The notes below the pieces were generated by a model, which was not told the DNA's origin, did no database searches, and saw only the letters and a program-made list of their open reading frames with translations. The position numbers and the translations under genes were made by a program. From an uncultured Eubacteriales bacterium (GTDB lineage: Bacteria; Bacillota; Clostridia; Christensenellales; CAG-138), in the NCBI GenBank assembly GCA_900319345.1, contig ONNZ01000017.1, positions 1 through 44,035 of the forward strand: 44,035 nucleotides of DNA, written 5' to 3'. Numbering within the stretch: position 1 is the stretch's first letter; every line of letters begins with the position of its first letter. Of this stretch, positions 13,369-20,568 are shown piece by piece.

Positions 13369-13445
13369 TGGTCGGGGTGAGAGGATTTGAACCTCCGGCC
13401 CCATGCTCCCAAAGCACGTGCGCTACCGGACTGCGCCACACCCCG
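13369..13445 (-). tRNA. tRNA-Pro (anticodon TGG)
   Basis: Acceptor CGGGGTG/CACCCCG, D-arm GCGCAGTCCGGTAGCGC, anticodon arm CGTGC-TTTGGGA-GCATG with TGG, T-loop GGTTCAAATCC and encoded ACCA. It is the first gene of the tRNA operon. Confidence 0.94.
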
Positions 13446-13477
13446 TAAAGCGCCACGCTGCTTTTCGCGACTTGACA

Positions 13478-13506
13478 AATATACATCATCGAACAGAAAA
13501 TGTCAA
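13478..13506 (-). promoter_or_regulatory. Strong promoter of the tRNA operon
   Basis: A perfect -35 TTGACA (13501-13506) lies 17 bp from a near-perfect -10 TATATT (13478-13483), about 30 nt before tRNA-Pro. This is the expected strength for a stable-RNA promoter. Confidence 0.85.
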
Positions 13507-13539
13507 TAGCTTTTTTGAAATAATGTCCTGTTCGCAAGG

Positions 13540-13576
13540 CCATATCTCCGCACCGTTTTGGGATGCGGAGATATGG
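13540..13576 (-). terminator. Hairpin after valS (weak terminator)
   Basis: A perfect 13-bp stem CCATATCTCCGCA/TGCGGAGATATGG with an 11-nt loop lies 12 bp after the valS stop. There is no T-run on the - strand, so termination may be incomplete and some valS transcripts could continue into the tRNA operon. Confidence 0.5.
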
Positions 13577-13588
13577 TTTGTTTGACGC

Positions 13589-16216
13589 TTACTCGTCCAG
13601 CGCTTCCCGACGCTCCTGAAGCTTTTTGAGCATGTCCTCCCCCGCCTGGAGCTTGCGGCGCTCCTCGTTGACCACCGCTTCCGGGGCCCGGGACACGAAC
13701 TTCTCGTTGCTCAGTTTGCCCTGGGCGCGGGCGATCTCGCCCTTCACCCGTTCGATCTCCTTGTCGATCCGCTCCCGTTCCTTATCGAGGTCCACCAGGG
13801 AGGCTAGGGGAATGAAAGCCTCCGCCTTCTCGCAGACGATATGTACGTCGCTCTTGAGGGCCTGGCCCCGCTGGTCGCTGATGGTGGTCTTCTCCACCCC
13901 GGCCAGCTTCAGCAGATACCCCTCCGCCCCTTCGAGAGCCTTGGGGTCGGCACAGATGATTCTCGCTTCGATCCGCTGAGCCGGGGGCACCTTCAGATCC
14001 GCCCGAATGTTGCGGATGTTCTTTACCAGGTCCATGATGGTCTCCATGGTGGCGCACTCCCTGGCGTAGAGCTGCCCCTCCTGGGCTTTGGGCCAGGCGG
14101 AGAGCATGATGGTCTCCTCATGGCCGGGGAGCTGCTGATAGAGCTCCTCCGTGATGAAGGGCATGAAGGGATGCAGCAGCTTCATGGAGGTGCTCAGCAC
14201 CTCGATAAGCACGGCGGACACGTTCTCCTTCTTCGCCGCGTCCTCCCCATACAGGGCGGACTTGGCCATCTCGATGTACCAGTCGCAGAACTCCGCCCAG
14301 ATGAAGTCGTAGATCTTCTCAGCGGCCAGGTTCAGCTCGTAGTCGTCCAGATTGTCCGTCACCTCTCGGGTGATCTCGTTGAGGCGGGACAATATCCACT
14401 TGTCGGCGGTGTCGAGGAGCTCCTCCCGGATGATGGGCTGGGTGTCCTCGGGGATGTTCATGAGCACGAAGCGGGCGGCGTTGTACACCTTGTTGCAGAA
14501 GTTCCGGGCGGACTCCACCTTCTCCCAGTAGAAGCGCATGTCGTTGCCGGCGGAGTTGCCGGTGACCAGGGAGAATCGCAGGGGGTCGGCGCCGTACTTT
14601 TCGATGATCTCCAAGGGATCGATGCCGTTGCCCAGAGACTTGCTCATCTTCCGGCCCAGGCTGTCCCGCACGAGGCCGTGAATGTACACGTTCTCGAAGG
14701 GGGGCTTCTTCATGACCTCCATGCCGAAGGTGATCATGCGGCTCACCCAGAAGGTGATGATGTCATAGCCGGTCACCAGGGTGCTGGTGGGATAGAAGTA
14801 GTCGAGCTCCGCCGTCTTCTCGGGCCAGCCCAGCGTGGAGAAGGGCCAGAGACCGGAGGAGAACCAGGTGTCCAGCACGTCCTCGTCCTGCCGGAGCTTG
14901 CCGCCGCAGATGGGGCACTTCTCCGGCGCTTCTTCCTCGCAGAACACGCCGCCGCAGTCGTCGCAGTAGTACACAGGGATCCGATGGCCCCACCACAGCT
15001 GACGGGAGATGCACCAATCCCGGATGTTCTCCATCCAGTTGAAGTAGGGTTTGGAGAATCGCTCGGGGATGAACTTCACCTGGCCGGAGCGCACCGCCTC
15101 GAGAGCGGGCTCCGTCAGGGGCTTCATGTCCACGAACCACTGCTTGGACACGATGGTCTCGATAGTGGTGTGGCAGCGGTAGCAGGTGCCCACGTTGTGG
15201 GTGTAGTCCTCGATCTTCACCAGGTTCCCGCTCTTTTCAAGGTCCGCCACGATGTTCTTCCGGCACTCGAAGCGCTCCTGACCGCAGTACTGGCCGCCGT
15301 TTTCGTTGATATAGCCTTTCTCATCGAAGACCTTCAGTATAGGCAGACCGTGCCGCTGGCCCACCTCGAAGTCGTTGGGATCGTGGGCGGGGGTGATCTT
15401 CACGGCGCCGGTGCCGAACTCCATCTCACAGTATTCGTCCCCCACGATGGGGATCTCCCGGTTCACGAGGGGCAGGATCACCGTCTTGCCGATGATGTCC
15501 TTATACCGCTCGTCCTCCGGGTTCACGGCGATGGCCGTATCGCCCAGCATGGTCTCGGGCCGGGTGGTGGCCACGGTGATGGAATATGACTTGTCGGGAG
15601 CGTCGTAGCGGATGTGCCACAGATGGCTCGCCTGGGTCTCGTATTCCACCTCGGCGTCACTGAGGGCGGTCTTGCAGTCGGGGCACCAGTTGATGATACG
15701 GTCGCCCCGGTAGATGAGCTTCTTATCGTAGAGGGACTTGAAGACCTTGACCACGGCCTTGTTGCAGCCCTCGTCCATGGTGAACCGTTCCCGCTCCCAA
15801 TCGCAGGAGGAGCCCATCTTCCTCAGCTGCTTCACGATGGTGGAGCCGTATTCTTCCCGCCACTGCCAGGCGCGCTTCAAAAAGCCCTCCCGGCCGATGT
15901 CCTTCTTGGTCAGGCCCTCCTCTGCCAGGGCTTCTACGATCTTCACCTCGGTGGCGATGGAGGCGTGATCCGTGCCCGGCAGCCACAGCATCTCATATCC
16001 GGACATGCGCTTATAGCGGGCGATGGCGTCCTGCAGCGTATTGTCCAGGGCGTGGCCCATGTGGAGCTTACCCGTGATGTTGGGGGGCGGTATCACGATG
16101 GTGAACGGGGTCTTCTCCGGGTTGGGCTCGGCGTGGAAATAGCCGCTCTTCTCCCATTTCTCGTACCATTTGCTCTCCACGATCTGATGATCGTAGGTCT
16201 TCGGCATCTCTTTCAT
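13589..16216 (-). CDS. valS: Valyl-tRNA synthetase
   Basis: ValRS (875 residues) charges tRNA-Val and edits mischarged Thr. HIGH signature is in PPPNITGKLHMGHALDN (about residues 42-58), the CP1 editing domain includes TVATTRPETMLGDTAIAVNP, and KMSKS is in GRKMSKSLGNGIDPLE (about 525). A zinc-ribbon-like CDDCGG...CPICGG lies in the middle. The C-terminus is the usual coiled coil (DLDKERERIDKEIERVKGEI). RBS GGAG is 6 nt before the ATG. A T-box leader and its own promoter precede it, so expression should follow uncharged tRNA-Val. Confidence 0.97.
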   Translation of the reverse strand: MKEMPKTYDHQIVESKWYEKWEKSGYFHAEPNPEKTPFTIVIPPPNITGKLHMGHALDNTLQDAIARYKRMSGYEMLWLPGTDHASIATEVKIVEALAEEGLTKKDIGREGFLKRAWQWREEYGSTIVKQLRKMGSSCDWERERFTMDEGCNKAVVKVFKSLYDKKLIYRGDRIINWCPDCKTALSDAEVEYETQASHLWHIRYDAPDKSYSITVATTRPETMLGDTAIAVNPEDERYKDIIGKTVILPLVNREIPIVGDEYCEMEFGTGAVKITPAHDPNDFEVGQRHGLPILKVFDEKGYINENGGQYCGQERFECRKNIVADLEKSGNLVKIEDYTHNVGTCYRCHTTIETIVSKQWFVDMKPLTEPALEAVRSGQVKFIPERFSKPYFNWMENIRDWCISRQLWWGHRIPVYYCDDCGGVFCEEEAPEKCPICGGKLRQDEDVLDTWFSSGLWPFSTLGWPEKTAELDYFYPTSTLVTGYDIITFWVSRMITFGMEVMKKPPFENVYIHGLVRDSLGRKMSKSLGNGIDPLEIIEKYGADPLRFSLVTGNSAGNDMRFYWEKVESARNFCNKVYNAARFVLMNIPEDTQPIIREELLDTADKWILSRLNEITREVTDNLDDYELNLAAEKIYDFIWAEFCDWYIEMAKSALYGEDAAKKENVSAVLIEVLSTSMKLLHPFMPFITEELYQQLPGHEETIMLSAWPKAQEGQLYARECATMETIMDLVKNIRNIRADLKVPPAQRIEARIICADPKALEGAEGYLLKLAGVEKTTISDQRGQALKSDVHIVCEKAEAFIPLASLVDLDKERERIDKEIERVKGEIARAQGKLSNEKFVSRAPEAVVNEERRKLQAGEDMLKKLQERREALDE

Positions 16217-16227
16217 AAACTTCTCCT

Positions 16228-16482
16228 CTCAAAAAACAAATCGCCCGCTTCGTCAAAGGACGAAGCGGGCGCTCGCGGTACCACCTTTGTTAAACAGGGT
16301 CTCCCCCGTTTCCCTCGAAGCTATAACGCAGCGTCTGCGTGCAGCACTACTGGCCTTTCGGCTTTCCCGCCGCAGGGCTAAAAAGCGACCTTCCACCCGA
16401 TCTCGACAGCGCCCTTTCAGCAGTGCGGACGCCTCTCTGAGAGGAAATGGGGTGTACTCCTCTTTCTCACAGCCCATATTTG
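16228..16482 (-). promoter_or_regulatory. T-box riboswitch, Val-specific
   Basis: The leader contains the T-box core AAGGTGGTACCGCG (16274-16287), which pairs with the uncharged tRNA acceptor end in the antiterminator. The AGAGAG and GCTGAAAG elements of Stem I and an AGTA near its 5' side are present. A GTC at 16405-16407, followed by GA, is a plausible Val specifier codon. The core is followed by a strong terminator hairpin. T-box identity is secure; the specifier position is inferred. Confidence 0.9.
16229..16271 (-). terminator. T-box terminator of valS
   Basis: CGCCCGCTTCGTC-CTTT-GACGAAGCGGGCG forms a 13-bp GC-rich stem (16242-16271) followed on the - strand by a T-rich run (ATTTGTTTTTT), ending 13 nt before the valS ATG. 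Confidence 0.9.
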
Positions 16483-16487
16483 TGGTG

Positions 16488-16516
16488 ATTCTACTCCCTC
16501 ATAGGGCGTTTGTCAA
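16488..16516 (-). promoter_or_regulatory. Promoter of valS and its T-box
   Basis: A perfect -35 TTGACA (16511-16516) is 17 bp from -10 TAGAAT (16488-16493). The -35 box overlaps the stop codon of the upstream lipoprotein gene, so upstream transcription may run through it. Confidence 0.8.
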
Positions 16517-17934
16517 CCTTGTTTTTGATAGAGTGCGACCATATATTCTTTTAGCTCCCGGAAGGGCCCGGGGCCGGCCGCCAGGTAATCCTGGAGAAAC
16601 CGTCGTTCGTTTTCGCAGCCTGCGTCCAGGGCGGCCTGACAGATGTCCAGATATTGATAATACCCGTAGGAAGCGATCACACACTCGAAGGGATCGAACA
16701 TGGCGGCATCATACAGATACTTGGTAAAGGACTCAGCGCCCCAGCTCTTCAGGTATTCCGCCAAGTCCTCTATGGAATAGCCGTAATAATGGATCAGCAG
16801 GGCCGAGATGCCCGTCAGGGTTTTGTACAGCATCTCCTCGTACCAGCGATACTGAACGTATTCGAGCTCGAAATCGTCCAGATAGGATATGACGGCATAG
16901 GAGCCGTGGACCGCGAGACCTGCCAGATATCCGTCTGGTGCGCTGGCCCATCGGGCCTGTTGGTCCTCTGGCGCCTGCGCGCCATAGGCCTTCAGAAACG
17001 TCATGCCCGGGTAATAGCGGAAAGCGAGCTGCAGCAGGTCCATCTCCTTTTCCTGTTCGGTCACATAGGCGACCGGCAGCATGGATCCATCCGGCAGGGA
17101 GCAAAGGTCTTGGGTGATCCGGCGCAGCAGGGACAAATTCCTGTCAAACGAGCCCAACGATATGGGCTCCTTCCTGCGCACGACTTCCGGATCGGCCTTT
17201 ATGGAGGCGCTGAGAGCATAGGCCTCCGTTTGACAGAGCTCGTCCAAGGCGTTCCAAATCGTATCGAGATCGACGGGTTCTCCCATATATCTCGATAGAA
17301 CGGTCATATATTCCCGGGCGCCGTTCCTACTCAAGGTGAAGAAGGACACCGTCCTTGGCTCCATGGAGACGAGGTCCTGCAGCAGGGCGTCGATGGATTC
17401 ACGATACGCCTCGATGGGCAACGCTTCTCCCTCTCCGGCGCATTTCGAATAGGCATCCTCAAGATCGGCCAACATGCTCTCGGATACGAGCTCCGTCAGG
17501 ACGTCGATAGTGCTTTCCTTTCGTTCCTCCGTCAGCGTCCGGCCCCTTTCAAAAAGGAGTCGAAGGGTTTGATCCATCTCTTCTGCCTGAGCGATGATGG
17601 CGGAAAGGCGATTATGGAAATCCTGCTTGGAAAGATCCTTGTCCGAAAGCAAGGCGCGGATCTGAGAAAAGAGCGGCTCCCCGTCCTGGGAGAGCACTTC
17701 CTCCGCAAAGAGGGGCTCCGTATCGAACACGGGCGCAAAGGTAGCTAAAGCAGGCCGAGGTGGCTCCATGGCCGCTGGCGTAGGCGATGCCTGCGGCGGC
17801 TGGATGGTTGGAGCAGCGGTCGGCATCTCGTGGGCGATATAGTCTCCCTTGCTCTCCGGGCGTGGAGATATGGTCCTCTGTCTGCAGCCTACGAGCAGCA
17901 GCAGGGCAAGCAGGATACAGCTCAAGCGTTTCAT
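16513..17934 (-). CDS. Lipoprotein, DUF885-like with degenerate zinc motif
   Basis: A 473-residue exported protein with a signal peptide and lipobox (LLVGC, lipidated Cys17) and a Pro/Thr-rich linker to about residue 70. The rest is all-helical. The segment LAFRYYPGMTF (about residues 303-313) aligns with the zinc site of DUF885 peptidase-like proteins, usually LAHEGYPGHLY, and the C-terminus (ALLIHYYGYSIEDLAEYLKSWG, then ASYGYYQYLDICQAAL) matches the family's end. The HE...H ligands are replaced by Phe305, Arg306 and Met311, so catalysis is unlikely. It is the last gene of the abcF-polA operon; ATG overlaps the rluD stop. Family assignment is from remembered motifs, not a search. Confidence 0.6.
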   Translation of the reverse strand: MKRLSCILLALLLLVGCRQRTISPRPESKGDYIAHEMPTAAPTIQPPQASPTPAAMEPPRPALATFAPVFDTEPLFAEEVLSQDGEPLFSQIRALLSDKDLSKQDFHNRLSAIIAQAEEMDQTLRLLFERGRTLTEERKESTIDVLTELVSESMLADLEDAYSKCAGEGEALPIEAYRESIDALLQDLVSMEPRTVSFFTLSRNGAREYMTVLSRYMGEPVDLDTIWNALDELCQTEAYALSASIKADPEVVRRKEPISLGSFDRNLSLLRRITQDLCSLPDGSMLPVAYVTEQEKEMDLLQLAFRYYPGMTFLKAYGAQAPEDQQARWASAPDGYLAGLAVHGSYAVISYLDDFELEYVQYRWYEEMLYKTLTGISALLIHYYGYSIEDLAEYLKSWGAESFTKYLYDAAMFDPFECVIASYGYYQYLDICQAALDAGCENERRFLQDYLAAGPGPFRELKEYMVALYQKQG

Positions 17935-18872
17935 GTAACGATCTCCTCCTTCGGCAAGGGGAACTCACCGGGATACCCCAGCCGCTTCAGCGCGCGCCGC
18001 ATGTCCTCCGGCAAAGGCGCCTCGAAGGACATGGGCTCTCCCGTCACCGGATGCGTCAGCTGCAGCCGCCAGCCGTGAAGGGCCTGCCCCTCCATGCCCA
18101 GGGTGTTTTTGCCGCTGGAATAGACCTGATCCCCCACCACCGGGTGATGGATATGGGCCATGTGGACGCGGATCTGGTGGGTCCGCCCCGTCTCCAGCTC
18201 CAAGGCAAGGACGGTCACGCTGGAAAACCGATACAACACCTTAAAATGGGTCACGGCTCGGCGACCGTTCTCCACCACCGCCATGCGCTTTCGCTCGGTG
18301 GGATGGCGACCGATGGGTGCGTCCACCGTACCGGAATCCTCCTTGATGTTCCCCGCCACCAGGGCGATATAGCTTCGATGGGCGGAATGATCGGCAAACT
18401 GACGGGCCAACCTCTCATGGGCCGTGTCGTTCTTCGCCACCACCAGCAGGCCGCTGGTCATCTTGTCGATCCGGTGCACGATGCCGGGGCGTATCTGGCC
18501 GCCGATGGAGGAAAGGTCGCCGAAATGGTACAGTAGCGCGTTCACCAGCGTCCCCGACTCGTTCCCCACTGCCGGATGGACCACCATACCCCGGGGCTTG
18601 TTCACCACGCAGATATCCCCATCCTCATAGACGATATCCAACGGGATGTCCTCCGGAACCAGTTCGATGGGCTTTGCTTCGGGCACCGTGTATCGGACCG
18701 TATCTCCAAGGCGGACCATGTCGCTCCGTCGGCAGGTACGGCCGTTGACGATGACCAGTCCCTCCTCGATCAGGCTCTGGGCCCGTGAGCGGGACAGTTC
18801 CGTCATTTCCGACAGGCAAAGGTCCAACCGCCGGTATTCCTTATCCGCGATGAGCAATTCCTCGGCACTCAT
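17931..18872 (-). CDS. rluD: Pseudouridine synthase, RluA/RluD family
   Basis: This 313-residue enzyme isomerises uridine in rRNA (RluD makes the helix 69 pseudouridines of 23S rRNA). It has an N-terminal S4 RNA-binding domain (RRLDLCLSEMTELSRSRAQSLIEEGLVIVNG) and a catalytic domain with Asp136 in GIVHRIDKMTSGLLVVAK, plus LETGRTHQIRVHMAHIHHPVVGD near the end. The start at 18872 is set by the ATGA overlap with the lspA stop; the longer frame to 19316 is antiphase lspA. Exact target among RluA-family members cannot be fixed; lspA-rluD adjacency is common in Gram-positives. Confidence 0.9.
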   Translation of the reverse strand: MSAEELLIADKEYRRLDLCLSEMTELSRSRAQSLIEEGLVIVNGRTCRRSDMVRLGDTVRYTVPEAKPIELVPEDIPLDIVYEDGDICVVNKPRGMVVHPAVGNESGTLVNALLYHFGDLSSIGGQIRPGIVHRIDKMTSGLLVVAKNDTAHERLARQFADHSAHRSYIALVAGNIKEDSGTVDAPIGRHPTERKRMAVVENGRRAVTHFKVLYRFSSVTVLALELETGRTHQIRVHMAHIHHPVVGDQVYSSGKNTLGMEGQALHGWRLQLTHPVTGEPMSFEAPLPEDMRRALKRLGYPGEFPLPKEEIVT

Positions 18873-19369
18873 GATTCCGTTTTCTTTTCCTTCTTGGGAA
18901 AGCACGATTCCATCAGATCGAAGGTGGTGGTTTTGCCCTTCACGAAGAACGTCTCGATCACCAGCAGGGCCGCGGCGATGGTGATGGCGCTGTCCGCCAC
19001 GTTGAACACAGGGAAATTGATGAGGCTGAAATAGATCATGTCCCGCACGTAGCCCAGAAAGACCCGGTCGATCAGGTTGCCGATGGCCCCGGCGAACAGA
19101 AGGGACAGGATGACGCGGGTGAGCACCGTCATATCCTTCCGCTTTTTGGCGTAAAACCAGACGAGGATGCATAAGAAGACGAAGGTAGCTACCAGGAACA
19201 CGATCCGCCAGCCCTGCATGAGCCCCCAGACCGCCCCGCGATTCTCCAGATACGTCAATTCCAGCGCCCCGGGAATCAACACCAGGGGCTGACGGCTGAG
19301 GGCTCTCTCGGCCCAAATCTTCGTGCCTTGATCCAGCAACAGGATCACGATCGCCAACACAAACTCCAT
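18869..19369 (-). CDS. lspA: Lipoprotein signal peptidase
   Basis: LspA is a membrane aspartyl peptidase that cleaves prolipoprotein signal peptides; the two lipoproteins encoded in this window are expected substrates. The 166-residue protein has four hydrophobic segments. Catalytic Asp residues are in GNLIDRVFLGYVRD and FPVFNVADSAI, and the N-terminal DQGTKIWAE is typical. A short basic tail (KKEKKTES) follows the last helix. The start at 19369 was chosen because the protein begins directly with the first membrane helix, with GGAG 9 nt upstream. Confidence 0.95.
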   Translation of the reverse strand: MEFVLAIVILLLDQGTKIWAERALSRQPLVLIPGALELTYLENRGAVWGLMQGWRIVFLVATFVFLCILVWFYAKKRKDMTVLTRVILSLLFAGAIGNLIDRVFLGYVRDMIYFSLINFPVFNVADSAITIAAALLVIETFFVKGKTTTFDLMESCFPKKEKKTES

Positions 19370-19370
19370 A

Positions 19371-19979
19371 TCAGTGGTCTCCGTTCCTCTGCGCAAGATC
19401 GGGATACAGCCGCTCATAAACGCCCTTGGCGCTCTGGACCCGACCCACATACTTGTTGGTTTCGGGGTAAGGAATGTAGAGGATGGACCCGTCCTCCTTC
19501 TTCCCATACTCCTTCAGCCACTGACGGACCCGGCCAGGCCCGGCGTTATAGGCGGCCAGCGCCACGCTCTCGGTGCCGAACTCGTCCAGCAGCTTTCTAA
19601 GATAATTGCAGCCCAGGCGGATGTTCAAAGCAGGTTCCGTGAGCCGATCCTCCGTCACGCCCTCGATCTCCAGCAACTCCGCTTCCTCCAAGCCCGTGGC
19701 GGGCATGAGCTGCATCAGGCCCAGGGCACCCACGTTGCTCCTGGCCTCAGGGCGAAAAGCGCTCTCCGTGAAGATGACGCCGCACACCAGATAGGGGTCC
19801 AGGTCGAATTCCTCCGCCGACGCCAGTATTTCCGCCTCATAGGCCAGCTTGTATTTGGAGCGCAGCAGGGCCGGACGGCCGTAGAAGAAATAGCCGCACA
19901 GCAGCGCTGCCAGCAGGATCAGCGCCAATAAGGCGCAGACCAGCTTATGATCATCGATCCATAGTTTCCAGGAGCTCAT
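19371..19979 (-). CDS. Lytic transglycosylase (Slt family)
   Basis: A 202-residue membrane-anchored murein lytic transglycosylase. One hydrophobic N-terminal segment (LVCALLALILLAALLCGYFFY) is followed by the Slt domain: catalytic Glu72 in FTESAFRPEARSNVGALGLMQLMP, NIRLGCNYLRKLLDEFG and ALAAYNAGPGRVRQWL. It cleaves glycan strands with formation of 1,6-anhydroMurNAc. The ATG at 19979 lies 29 bp inside the end of coaE and has GAGG 10 nt upstream; frame extension to 20192 is antiphase coaE. Only 1 bp separates its stop from the lspA start. Confidence 0.92.
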   Translation of the reverse strand: MSSWKLWIDDHKLVCALLALILLAALLCGYFFYGRPALLRSKYKLAYEAEILASAEEFDLDPYLVCGVIFTESAFRPEARSNVGALGLMQLMPATGLEEAELLEIEGVTEDRLTEPALNIRLGCNYLRKLLDEFGTESVALAAYNAGPGRVRQWLKEYGKKEDGSILYIPYPETNKYVGRVQSAKGVYERLYPDLAQRNGDH

Positions 19980-20568
19980 CGAACACTTCCCTCGTTTTTG
20001 TTTCCAGCTCCTCCAGGGAGCCGTTGTTGCGGATGACCAAATCCGCCCGCTTGACCTTTTCCCGATCCGGCATCTGGGCCCGTATCCGCCGCAAAGCCGC
20101 TGCCTTGGTGGAGCCGTCTCGCGCCACGATGCGCTGGATGCGCAGGCTCTGCCGAGCGGTGACCACCACGGTCTTCGCCACCTCTTTTTCATACCCTGTT
20201 TCGAACAGCAGCGGCACGTCCCACACGATCAGCCGCTGGGGCGTCTCGGCAAAGGCCCTTTCGGAATCGGCGAGGATCACCTCATGCACATAGGGATGGA
20301 TGATTCCGTTCAACGCCGCGAGGGCCTCGGGATCGGAGAAGACGATGGACGCCACCAACTTCCGGTCTATGGCCCCGTCGGGCAGCAGGATATGCCGTCC
20401 AAAGGTTTCCACGGTCTGCTCGTAGCAGGGGGTGCCCACATCGAGGGCGTGACGGGATATGTCGTCCGCGTCCGCCACGAAGGCGCCCCAGGTCCGAAAC
20501 AGGTCCGCAACGGTGGATTTTCCGGAGGCGATGCCTCCCGTCAGGCCGATGGCTGTATAGGCGCTCAT
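19951..20568 (-). CDS. coaE: Dephospho-CoA kinase
   Basis: CoaE phosphorylates the ribose 3'-OH of dephospho-CoA, the last step of CoA synthesis. The 205-residue protein opens with the P-loop GLTGGIASGKSTVADLF, followed by FVADADDISRHAL, LVASIVFSDPEALAALNGIIHPYV and VWDVPLLFETG, all family hallmarks. Its ATG overlaps the polA stop by 4 bp; the polA-coaE-slt order is common in Clostridia. Confidence 0.96.
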   Translation of the reverse strand: MSAYTAIGLTGGIASGKSTVADLFRTWGAFVADADDISRHALDVGTPCYEQTVETFGRHILLPDGAIDRKLVASIVFSDPEALAALNGIIHPYVHEVILADSERAFAETPQRLIVWDVPLLFETGYEKEVAKTVVVTARQSLRIQRIVARDGSTKAAALRRIRAQMPDREKVKRADLVIRNNGSLEELETKTREVFDELLETMDR

